From Achatina immaculata (lineage: Eukaryota > Mollusca > Gastropoda > Stylommatophora > Achatinidae), in assembly GCA_009760885.1 (NCBI GenBank), contig CM019709.1:33140123-33204122 (forward strand): a stretch of DNA of 64,000 nucleotides. The letters are read 5' to 3'. The notes under the pieces were generated by a model. That model was not told the DNA's origin. It was given only the letters and a program-made list of their open reading frames with translations, and did not search any database. A program made the translations under genes and the position numbers. The stretch's first letter is position 1; every line of letters starts with the position of its first letter. Positions 11,501 to 23,500 of the stretch are shown here, piece by piece.

Positions 11501-14500
11501 TAACTTTATCCTCACACTTTGTGTGCACATCTCAGGGCTCTCCTACTGATTTTATCCCCACACTTTGGGTGCACATCTCGGGGCTCTCTTACTGACTCTA
11601 TCCCAACACTTGTGTGCACATAGACTTTGATATTTCCAACTGTCGTTTACTGTATCCGATAAATAAAAGAGCTTAATTTAGCCAATGAAAGTATTGTCTG
11701 CAGTCTGATCTGTTGTTTTTATCTTTCAGTTCAAAGAGATCAGCTTTGCCTATGAAGTGCTGTCCAACCCAGAAAAGAGAGAGTTATACGACAGACATGG
11801 CATTGATGCAATCAAGGAAGGAGGTGCTGGCCCAGGTAATTTGGTTATAGACGATGCAAGTGCATTAAGCTGGAGTTACAGAATGAAAGCTGGAATGTAG
11901 CTTGTTATCTTTTCTTTCTGTTCTGTTCTGTTCATCTGTGTCATATTTTATGATTGTGAAACCAGGAAACTTTTGGGCAGTGTTTCCCAACATAGAGCAT
12001 ATGCCCCACAAGGGGTTAAAGGTAAAATCCCTGTTTCCATGCCATTAAGGCATATTGGGAAATACAGTGTTAGGCCCATATTTTCCATGACCTTCGGCAC
12101 ATGAAAGTCTGATGTGGTCAGTATCACGCCTGGCCGCTTTACCTTCCCAGATTTCTCTGGTACCCATTTTTAGAGGTTGGGTGAACCCCGGGGTGTGTAC
12201 CAGAAAAAAATCCCACTGCTGGAACTGAACCCAGTATCACCTGATTAGTAAACCGAGTGCCTAACCACTCAGCTAACCAGGCCGCCCCCACAAGGGGGTA
12301 GGTAGGATATATATTTTTTCAGAATTTGGTTGACTTTTATGCTGTAGGAGGGAAAGGGATCACAATCTTTGAGGCATTAAGGTGGGGCACATTAAAAAAA
12401 AAAAAAAAATTTGAGAAACACCGCTTTAGGGGTTAAACAAAAATGTCACACACAGGCTTAGCCTGGTAGCAATACCAGTGCTGTTATATTTCAACTTCTG
12501 CCTTCATCAGTTAACAGCAGTAAAAAACAGAAGAAAGGAGAAAACGTCTTGAAAGTGGATAAAAGAACATTTGTTTAAATGTAAAGAATGGCAATAATAC
12601 ATGTGAGGAGCATAAAACAGGATTGCATTTTTCAAGATCGGATTTGCAGCTCCATAGAACTGTGAAGTTGGTGTGTCAAGCCGTTGATTCCAAGAGAACT
12701 GTGAGGTTGGTACGTCAAACCTTTGACTCCAAGAGAACTTTGGAGTTGGTACGTCAAGCCTTTGACCCCAACAGAACTATGAGGTTGGTATGCAAACCTT
12801 TGACCCCAATGGAACTGTGATGTTGGTATACCAAACCTTTGATTCCAACAGAACTGTGGTTTCCAGTTCACCTTTGACTCTAACAGAACTGTGAAGTTGA
12901 GATGTTAAACCTTTGACTCCAACAGAACTGTGAAGTTGGTATGTCAAACCTTTGATTACAACAGAACTGTGAAGTTGGTATGTCAAACCTTTGATTCCAA
13001 CAGAACTGTGAAGTTGATATGTCAAACCTTTGACTCCAGGAGAACTGTGAAGAAAAAAAATCCTGAAGAGCTCTCAGAATATCTTGGAAGAATAAAAGGA
13101 GAGACAAAAATCATCATAGATTAACTCAGTATGAATGATGGCTGACTCCTCAACTTCATCAAGGAAATGAAGCAGAACTCTTTTTGGTCATTTGAACAAC
13201 CTTATTGTCAATAGTGAGCACTACTGCTTTGGTCTTCCAGAAACTGCAAGCACATGTTCTTTGCAGCCAGCGTGATGAAGATGTTGAGGTGCTGCTGTGT
13301 GTTGGCTTTGGAGTGAGTTACAGAGCTTTTTTTTTTTTCAGTCTCATAGTAGAGGTAAAAAGCAGGAGGTTTACAGTGCTTCTTTAGCACACTCCACCAC
13401 CATGGGAACTATGGTGATTTCTGCCTCATTGGTCAAGATAGGCCTGTTACTGGGGGTACCGACAGAGATGTAGGCCAGTGTTTTGGTCAGCCTAGATTTG
13501 CCAACCATGATGCTAGTGTGTCAGTTGTGAGTCGTTGATTTCTAGATCAGACAGCGTCTTCCCCCCCGAGTGAGCAATAATGAAGGATATGTTGATAAAT
13601 ATGATTATAAAACATGATGAATATGATTATAAAATTTGTACCCTGAAGAAGACCTTTTTTGTTGAAATGTTTTTTTTTTTTTTTGCTGCTTTCACAAAGC
13701 TTCCAAATCTCAAACTGTAGTGTAGCATGTCTGAGGAATTTTTAAAATAGACAACTAATTCTGATGTTATTTCCGTTTCAGGCGGTGGCTTTGGGAGTGG
13801 CATGTTTGAAGATCTTTTTGGTGGGTTTTTTGGTGGTTTCCCAGGCATGGATCGCACGGGAGGCAGCAGACGGAGAAGAGGAGAAGACACACTTCATCCA
13901 TTGAGGTTAACTTTCTTATTTGTTTAGTGTTTGTTTCTTCCACTGTTTTGTGTTTGTTTGTGTTTGTTTCTTCCACTGTTTAGTGTTTGTTTCTTCCACT
14001 GTTTAGTGTTTGTTTCTTCCACTGTTTAGTGTTTGTTTCTTCCACTGTTTAGTGTTTGTTTCTTCCACTGTTTAGTGTTTGTTTCTTCCACTGTTTATTG
14101 GTTACTTGCTTCTTTCTTTTTTTTTTTTCCCCTTTGCTGTTTATTCGTTACTTTTTTCATGCTTTTTTTTTCTTTTCTTTGCTGTTTATTGGTTAGTCCA
14201 GTGAATGAAAGTTTTACCAATATACTCTCTGTCACGGTCAACAGAAAGTTATATCGGTATACCTTTTGTCACAGTCAGCAAAAAGTTACATCAGTTTATC
14301 CTTTGTCACAGTCCAAAATTAGTTACAATGTAGATATACAGGAAAATTATAGTAACTACCTGGCAATTCAGCCAGAGCAGAAATTGTAATATACACCATC
14401 TGCAGTGGCAATCATAACAGGCACCCTGCACAACTCTAAACAGAACATACAACCTGTGTAGCCCTAGCTGTGAAAGAGAGCCACACATAGCTCTGGCTGT

Positions 14501-17500
14501 GAAAGAGAGCCACACATAGCCCTAGCTGTGAAAGAGAGCCACACATAGCCCTAGCTGTGAAAGAGAGCCACACATAGCCCTAGCTGTGAAAGAGAGCCAC
14601 ACATAGCCCTAGCTGTGAAAGAGAGCCACTCATAGCTCTGGCTGTGAAAGAGAGCCATGCATAGCTCTGGCCATGACAAAAACCTGCATGATTCCAGGCA
14701 TGCTCCACAGAACAGTAGACCCAGAATAGAATAGCAGCACTAAATCTTTACATAGGGACAAAGGAAAACAAAAATGTGGCAAGGAAATCAGGCAACAACT
14801 GCCTGTGTTGGCTAGAATGCTGTGTAATCAACATAGAGAGCTTAGATGTTTCCCATGATTCTTTTTCTCTTTTCTTGGTTCTATACATTTCCATAAAGTA
14901 CTTTGCACCTTTTTTTTTTCTATCCATTTCCATAAAGTACTTTGCACCTTTTTTTTTTTTTTGTTCTATCCATTTCCATAAAGTACTTTGCACCATTTTT
15001 TGTTCTATCCATTTCCATAAACTACTTTGGCACCTATTTTTTTTGGTTCTATTCATTTCCATAAAGTACTTGGGCACATTTTTTTTTTTTAGAAAGTAAT
15101 GGTGTTCAGCCGTGGAGAAGGCCAAGAAAAAAAAAAAGTCATGAATATTCTAATGTGATTATACAGAAAAAAAAGGTATCAACTTAACTGATAGAAAATA
15201 CCAGGGATTGACATCTATGGCATGACCTTGAACATCTGCTAACATGGGACCTAAATATCATAGACTCCATGGAAATTTTAGTGAAATTTTCAGTGTTAAT
15301 TTTTTTTTTTTTAATGGGTGGTTTGATTTCTTCTTTAGGAAAAACCGGTTCAGATCATGATAAGGCCTAGGGTTTTTTCTCTCTTTTTTTTTTTTTCTGT
15401 TTTCAGAAATTAAAATGCTGAGCCCGTACATTATACGGTGACTGCACTAAGCAGGTGGCCATAATCCCTCAATCTTAGATTATAATCTGATAATTACCAA
15501 CAGCCAATACTCCTACAACATTAGTGAAACTTGTAAATGCATTGTGTAGGAGAGCTTTTTTTAATTGTATTATTATTATTTTTTTTTTTATTTGCAGGGT
15601 ATCTTTAGAAGATCTTTACAATGGGAAAACTGCCAAACTACAACTTAGTAAAACTGTCATTTGTAAAAAATGCAATGGGTGAGTGATCTACTGTGCAGGT
15701 CTTGTTAGTTTATTGTTAGCTAGGGAAAGGGAAACTTGTGGCATGTTGGATGTTGCATTGGTGACGGTGAGAGATTGTTGAGTGGTTTTTGTTGCAGTGG
15801 TGATGGTGGGGAGACTGTTGAGTGGTTTTTGTTGCAGTGGTGATGGTGGAGAGACTGTTGTGGTTTTTGTTGCAGTGTGATGGTGGGAGACTGTTGAGTG
15901 GTTTTTGTTTCAGTGGTGATGGTGGGAGACTGTTGAGTGGTTTTTGTTGCATTGGTGATTGTGGGAGACTTGAGTGGTTTTTTGTTTCAGTGGTGATGGT
16001 GGGAGACTGTTGAGTGGTTTTTGTTTCAGTGGTGATGGTGGGAGACTGTTGAGTGGTGCAGTGGTGATGGTGGGAGACTGTTGAGTGGTTTTTGTTGAGT
16101 GTTGTCATCACAGACACAGTTCTACCAGTTCAGCCCAGTGATTGTGCTAGGACAGCTGTGCCTGTCTTTCATCTGTCATGAAGTACTTTCTGAAATACCA
16201 GTTGTGTCAATACAACAATCAGTACTTTATACCATTTTTAAAAAAAAAATTTTTAATGTAGAATTAAACACACTTTACAAACATCAGTGGAAATTAAATG
16301 TTTGTGTGAAATTGTTTTCTTATTTTATCTGGGGCAAAATTTAATATTTACAGAATGATCACATGCTGAACCAAAGTCAAAATTTGATGATCATCTCTCG
16401 TTCTAATTTAGCATCATCAGTCAGGTGGCCAAGTTATCCTCCAACTGATTTTGTTGATTGTTTTTTACTAGGTTTTTGGTTTTTTTACTAGGTTTTTGAT
16501 AATATAAACTGGTCATAGTAACCCACCACCTCCAAAAGATTTGGTTTTTCTCTTTTTTAATCTTTAATTTACCGGTAATTGCCTGGTTTATGTGATCACT
16601 GGTTCAGTCTACTCGTGCATTCAGCTCATGTAACTTTTGTTTTTATTGTTTGTTTTTGTTTTTGTTTGTTTGTTAATGTCTGCTGACCTTGTAGTCTGTT
16701 GGAGTGATACAGGGAGAATTTTTATGCCAGCGTGTTTTCTGTTAATGCATTTAGAGCCATGTGAGCAATTTATTTTAGTGTGCCTCACCTTGGAGGCAGA
16801 AATCTTTCATTATCAGAGACCAAGCATCCAGTTCTATATCAAGGAGATCATGATACCTACAAGTGAACTATGGGCAACTGCATGGTGAAGTGGTTAATAC
16901 ACTTGTTTTATGACAAAAGTTAGTGGTTTGAATCCAGCTAGTCACCAAGCTGTAGAAATGGGTGCCTAGCTTTTTTTTTGTGGGGTCGGGGGTGGTCAGG
17001 TGTGATGCTGACTACGTGAGTTCCTGTTGTGCCGACAGGCCAGAGTGGGTTAACAAAAAATGTTACTTTGGTAATTAATTTATTGTGTTTGACGGATGAA
17101 ACTAGAAGATATTGTTTTTTTTGGTGAATGAGATAAAGCAGTTTTAAATCATGGACGTTATACATAAACATACATGAGACTTTTTTTCTGTGTTATCCGC
17201 AGTGTGGGTGGGAAAACTGGTGCCAATCAGCGGTGCAAAAAATGCAATGGGCGGGGTGTGCAAGTACAGCTGCGACAACTGGGACCAGGCATGGTGCAAC
17301 AGCTGCAGAGTATATGTACAGAATGCCACGGAGAAGGTACTTTGCTAGTTTTATGTGTACTGTGTACATGTGTTAAATGTACACATTTTGGTTGTACAGA
17401 AGCCACAAGCAAAACCATAAGAAAAAAATATTTCTTTGGGTATATCTTCAGAGGGGCGGTCTGGTTAGCTGAGTGGTTAGGTGCTCTGTTTACTAATCCG

Positions 17501-20500
17501 GTGGTACCGGTTTCAGTCCCAGCAGTGGGATTTTTATCTGGTACACACCAGAAAGGCCCCGGGGTTCATCCAGTCTCTAAAATGGGTACCAGAAAAATCT
17601 GGGAAGGCAAAGCAGCCAGACATGATACTGACCACATCACACTTTCATGTGCCGAAGGTCATGGAAAATACGGGCCCAACACCGTATTCTCCAATATGCC
17701 TTAATGGCATGGAACAGGAATTTTACCTATATCTTCAGAGGACACAAGTTAGAAACCCGATAATCACCGGAAAATTCAAAGGAAAAAGGACGATGAATCC
17801 CAAAGAAAAAAAAATATCTAAATGTGTTGAAAAGTTGCACAGGAAAAATAAATGCAAACAAATTGATTCGGTGCTAAGGACCACACAGAATGTAGAATCA
17901 TAACCTCAGGCCTGATTGGCACAGTACGTATTGTAATAATGGATGAAACAGATGGACGTAGCATAGTTTTGTCTTTGATAAATTTTTTTAAAAAACTTGA
18001 CAAGCCAACACGGAGCACAGAGAGTTGAAGATAAAGTGGTTTTGCCAAGGTAATGGCAATGACCTTCACCAAACTCCAGTAGGGTTAGCAAACTCTGTGG
18101 AAGGAGAACACATGTACTCCTTAATGCCATATAGCATCTTCTACTATTTATGTTTGCCCTAAATCTGGGTTTGAAAATAACCTAAAGCACATATACGTTT
18201 TATTTCCTGTATTACTGATGTTAAAAAGAGGCTGATCATGGGAAACTCAAAAGAGGACGTTGTTAAGAGAGGCCAAATTAACAGGCATAAAATCCCTTGA
18301 TGGGGTTGAAAAGCTCGCTGAAAACAGGGAAAATTGCTGAACTTCCTTGCGAGCTGTATGTGACATTTAACGGCACGGGAAGGATATAAGATTACTTATG
18401 TTGCAAATAACAATCATTCTTTAGCATTTCTCTTTGTACATTTGCTGCAACATTGCTCATATTTCTAACTTCATAGACTAGTTGAAAATACAAGTCACAT
18501 GTGGCTTGCTTGGCATGACCTAGGGTTATGTTTTTTTTTTGGAGAACTAATTATTGTGGGGATGTTGACCAGTGTTAGATGTCTGTAATGAACCAGACAA
18601 AAATCCCAAGACCACACAAAAAAATTTATAGTAAACATATCAGCCATGTTTTATGTAGTAAGGTAAAATTTGAATCTGCAAAGCTTATAAACAAAACCAG
18701 ATACATTCAGGGTTTTTTGTTTTTAAATTTTAAACAGCTTGTGTAGTATTTCAACATTGCCAGCCACAGAGGTCAGCCTTACTACCAGGTGACAGGCATG
18801 AAACAATGTCATTCTGACACTCTTTTCTGCCCATCTTTATCTTGGCTCAACAACCATCGTACCCCTCTCTCACCTTTCTCCCCTTCCTCCATCCCTACTT
18901 TACTGCTGACCAATCAGATTGATGTGGCAGTGTACAGTTCCTCATTTAAGCATTTACAGTGTTTAACAACCACATCTCCTGAACACAGATTTCACGAGAT
19001 TAATAGCTGCCCCTTTCATCTTCCAATTTCCCCCCCCCCCCCCTTTCTTATTACACCTTTTCCAGATATTACAATCGTGTGCTCAGTTAATGAAGAAAAC
19101 TCTTCCTATCTTCCTAATTAAGCTTTTCAGTCATCAGAGTTAAAAAGTGGATGTTTGTATTGAAACTTCCAGCATCAGAGAGCGTTAGTGTGATGTTAAT
19201 GTATAAAGGCCTCTAGCATGAGGAAAGAAACTGATGTTCATGTTTAAAGTTCTGTATTATCAGAGAAAGAAATGGATGTTTTATGTTTAAAGTTCTGTAG
19301 TATCAGAGAAAGAAATGGATGTTTATGTCTAAAGTTCTGTATTATCAGAGAAAGAAATAGATGTTTATGTTTAAAGTTCTGTATTATCAGAGAAAGAAAT
19401 GGATGTTTATGTTTAAAGTTCTGTATTATCAGAGAAAGAAATGGATGTTTATGTTCAAAGTTCTCTAGTATCAGAGGAAGGAATAGGAAATGGAAGCTCT
19501 TGTTTGTACTCCGTAGGTGAAGTGATTAAAGAGAAGGACAGGTGTGCAGAATGCAAGGGCAAAAAGGTATGCAATGAGACAAAGATACTTGAAGTTCATG
19601 TGGACAAAGGAATGAGAGATGGACAGAAGATTCCCTTCAGAGGGGAGGGAGATCAGCAGGTAAGGTACTGCAGATGGTGGTACCTGTGTGTACGATACCT
19701 TTTGGTGAAGATGCATATTTTCGGTTGAAGCCTGTTTATGAAAGATACTTTTATTTTGTAGCTGTGCTACGTTCAGGTCCTGGCAGTGTTTGTTTAGTTG
19801 TTGTTTTGGCACACACGAAAAAGGCCTCGGGGTCCATGCAGCGGAGAAATCTGGGAAGGTAAATGTGGCCAGATGTGATACTCACCACATCCACACTTTT
19901 ATGTGCTGAAGGTGTTTGGGGGGGGGGGGAATGGCCCAGCATCATTTCCCCATTTTACGTTAATGACACATAAATGGGAATTTTATCTTTTACCTGTAAT
20001 AAAAAAGATATCTGTTAAAATAGAAGCATTGATTGTAGTATGCATTAACATCCTTAGTGCTGTGTTCCTGATGAAAAAGCAGAATGTGTTGAAAACATTG
20101 CTTAGATGCCGCGGTGGCCCCGCCTTCTCATTAATATTAATTAAGGAGTTTAACTTCGCTTCATTCACTACATAGCAGCTTGGTACTACCATAAATGTTA
20201 CTGTGTGTGGGTTCAAAACCATGTTAGCCCATACATTGTGTGGGGCTAATGATATTAGCATGGAAACCTGGCTAGTGTAACATATGGGGGGGTTAGCACT
20301 AGAGAGGTTAATAAATATGTGTGTATTTATTTTTCATTATGATAAATATTGATAAAAATGTCAGTGTGATGCCAACTCTTATAAAGATATGTTCAATGTA
20401 TTATTATTATTGTGATGTGCTGTGCTGGATGGTGTTGGTGATTGTGATTCTCCATCTTGTGTGGTCTTTGATGGTTTTGATTTAGTTCAGATGTTTTTCT

Positions 20501-23500
20501 TTTTTTTTTTCTAAGGCACCTGGTCAGTCCACTGAGATATTTTCCTCTTGGCTTTCCTTTTATCCTTTTTCCCTCAAATTTTCCAGTCATTATTAAGTCT
20601 TCTAACTTTCGTCTTCTCATGGTATACCCAAGTTCTCTAACTTCTGTCTTCTCATGGCATGTCTAAGTTCTCTAACTTCTGTCTTCTCATGAATGTCCAA
20701 TTTCTCCAACTTCTGTCTTCTCATGGCATGTCTAAATTCTCCAACTTCTGTCTTCTCATGGCATGTCTAAATTCTCCAACTTCTGTCTTCTCATGGCATG
20801 TCTAAATTCTCCAACTTCTGTCTTCTCATGGCATGTTTAACTTCAGTCTTCTCATGGCATGTTTAACTTCTGTCTTCTCATGGCATGTCTAAATCCTCTA
20901 ACTTCTGTCTTCTCATGGCACGTCTAAGTTCTCCAACTTCTGTCTTCTCATGGCATGTCTGAGTTCTGTCTTCTCATGGCATGTCTAAGTTCTCCATCTT
21001 CTGTCTTCTCATGGCATGTCTGAGTTCTGTCTTCTCATGGCATGTCTAAGTTCTCCAACTTCTGTCTTCTCATGGCATGTCTGAGTTCTGTCTTCTCATG
21101 GCATGTCTAAGTTCTCCAAATTCTGTCTTCTCATGGCATGCCTGAGTTCTTTAACTTCTGTCTTCTCATGACATGTCCAAGAAACTCTTTTTTCTTATCA
21201 TTTTAACTAGTTTTCATTGTTCTGAAACATCTTTGAGGAGCTCTTTGTTTTCCTGTGCGTCCAGAGTGTTTCTTGATCTTTCAGTAAAACAATGTTGCTC
21301 CCAGTTTCTTTGTCAATGTTAAGCGTGTAAAATCATTTTGAAAGTAAGTGCTTTTACACTAGTTTATCTAAAATCTGTAGAGTTGGAGCCAGAAGCTGTC
21401 TTAGCTGAATACAGACAAGTATCATTTATTAAGAAGATGGGCGTGAGCAGACTGAAGAGTCAAGATTTCAAAGACTTTGGCATATCAACTCCAGGAGCCA
21501 TGACTTTTTTTTTTTTTCTTAAACTCCTGTATAATTTCATACATATTTTTTTTTCAGTGATATTTTTTAACTAGTAATCGTGCTAGAATTTTTTGACACT
21601 GGTACATTTACACCTGTCTTTCACTTTACATGGAGTAATTTCTGAAATACCAGGTTTCCTCAATAGAACATTCTGTAATTCATGCTATTTTGTATGTAAA
21701 ATTAAACATACTTCACAAACATCGGTGGAAAGTAAATGTTCGTGTGAAGTGTTTTTTTTTCTTTTTTTTTTTTCTTCTTTTTTTTTTTTCCCCCAGTAAA
21801 AATGTAATCTTTACAAAATGCTCATATGCTGAAACAAAGTCAAAACTGACTGATTCCACTCCATACAAAGTGAGCATCATCAACCCACTGATCCGGCGAT
21901 CTTCCAACAAATTTCTCTGGTTACTTTTTACCTGGTTTATGTAAACCAGTTACGGTGACTAAGGCAATCTCCAGAAGTTTTGTTTTTTTTTTTCTCATTT
22001 TTAATCTGTAATTTACCAGTAGTTGCTAGTTAGTGCGAACACTGTTACTAACTGATTGAGACTTTTATTGAATTGATTTTAAATCTACATTTCTTTGTTG
22101 TTAGCCGGGCGTGGAGCCAGGGGATGTGATTATAGTCCTCCAGCAGAAAGAGCATGAAGTTTTCTCTAGGAAAGAAGCCAACCTCTTCATGGAACATAGT
22201 ATATCTGTAGTAGAGGCTTTGTGTGGTTTCCAGTTCACCGTCAGGCATCTGGATGGCCGTGACCTAGTTATACAAAGTAAACCCGGCGATGTCATTGTTC
22301 CAGGTAGTTGCATTTCATACATCAACACGTTTTCATCTAAAAATATTTCTATTTTTGCAGTAGCGGGAAAGAAATGTTGTTTATTGTGTTCCTCTTTCTT
22401 AAAAGGAGGATGCCAAAGAGTTAAGAGCTAAATTTTTCATCTTATCTATTATGTTGTTTTTGTATGTAGTCCTTGAAGAAAGGCATGTGGCAAAATATTG
22501 GATTGTTGTCTGTTCTTTGTTTATATGTGCTCATCTTATTTTCTGGCACTCTTGTTCCAGCTCATAGATTATTTGTAGCTCAGAATATTTGTAGAATGTC
22601 TGGAATAGAGTGAAAGATGTATGATAAAAGGCAGAATGTCAGACGGGCCTGCGTGCCCAATTCTTGACCCATTTGAAATAAAGATCAATCAATCAGTCAA
22701 TCAATCACTTTCCTCACTCTTTCTATATCTTTTGTAAAACTGAACCATACACCTCTGTCTAACTTTATTTAAGAGGTTTCTATCTTCTGATGGTTGTTAA
22801 CAGACAGAGAGTAGAGGAATGTCTGTTTTTGATGGTTGTTGCAGACTTGGAGAAGAGAAATGTCTGTTTTCTGGCAGCTGTTGCAGGTTTAGAGAAGAGA
22901 TACGTCTTATTTTTATAACAGTAGTTGCTCATTTAGAACATTCCATGTCTTAGTGGGGTCAACAATTTATGAACTACGGCCCACTGAAAAATGCCTGACA
23001 CTGCATATCCCAGGATGCATTTCCTTTGTATATTTAAATTTCAGTACATTATTCAGGTAGTGAGGGAATATTTTAAAGCCTTTTTACTTGATATTCTTAG
23101 GAGGTCATCATCGGTCCTCTGTGCTCCCAGTGGAGGACAAGTCTCTCCAGCCAGTTCTATCTTGAGCAAGTTGGGGTACCTCAACCCTTGTCTTTCCTGC
23201 TATCTTCAGTTGTTCTTGTATTGTGTGTCTTGATGTCCCCAATGGCCTGCCCCTCTTTCTTTTCCCTTGAGGTGTCCAAGTCAGGGTGGATTGGGAGTTC
23301 GAGTAAGAGTAAAAATAATTGTGGAAAAGAATCAAGTCACCAGTAAGCTGTTAATACTTTTCTCTTGTTTTTGCAGGAAAACCAAAGATGGTTGCCGGAG
23401 AAGGTATGCCACATTTCAGGAATCCATTTGAAAAGGGCAATTTGTACATAGCCTTTAAAGTAACTTTCCCAGACAATAATTTTGCAAGTGAAGACAAACT

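Noticed and set aside
17455..17540. Possible tRNA gene (A and B boxes)
   Set aside because: No complete cloverleaf and a long SINE body follows, with target-site duplications; same for the heads at 12270, 28000, 30700, 36530 and 45240.
17174..17704. 176-codon ORF covering the zinc exon
   Set aside because: Read-through from the exon into an intron and a SINE; the GT at 17337 is the proper end.
18789..19121. 110-codon Pro/Ser-rich ORF
   Set aside because: Crosses a poly-C tract inside a DNAJA2 intron; composition-driven and without motifs.
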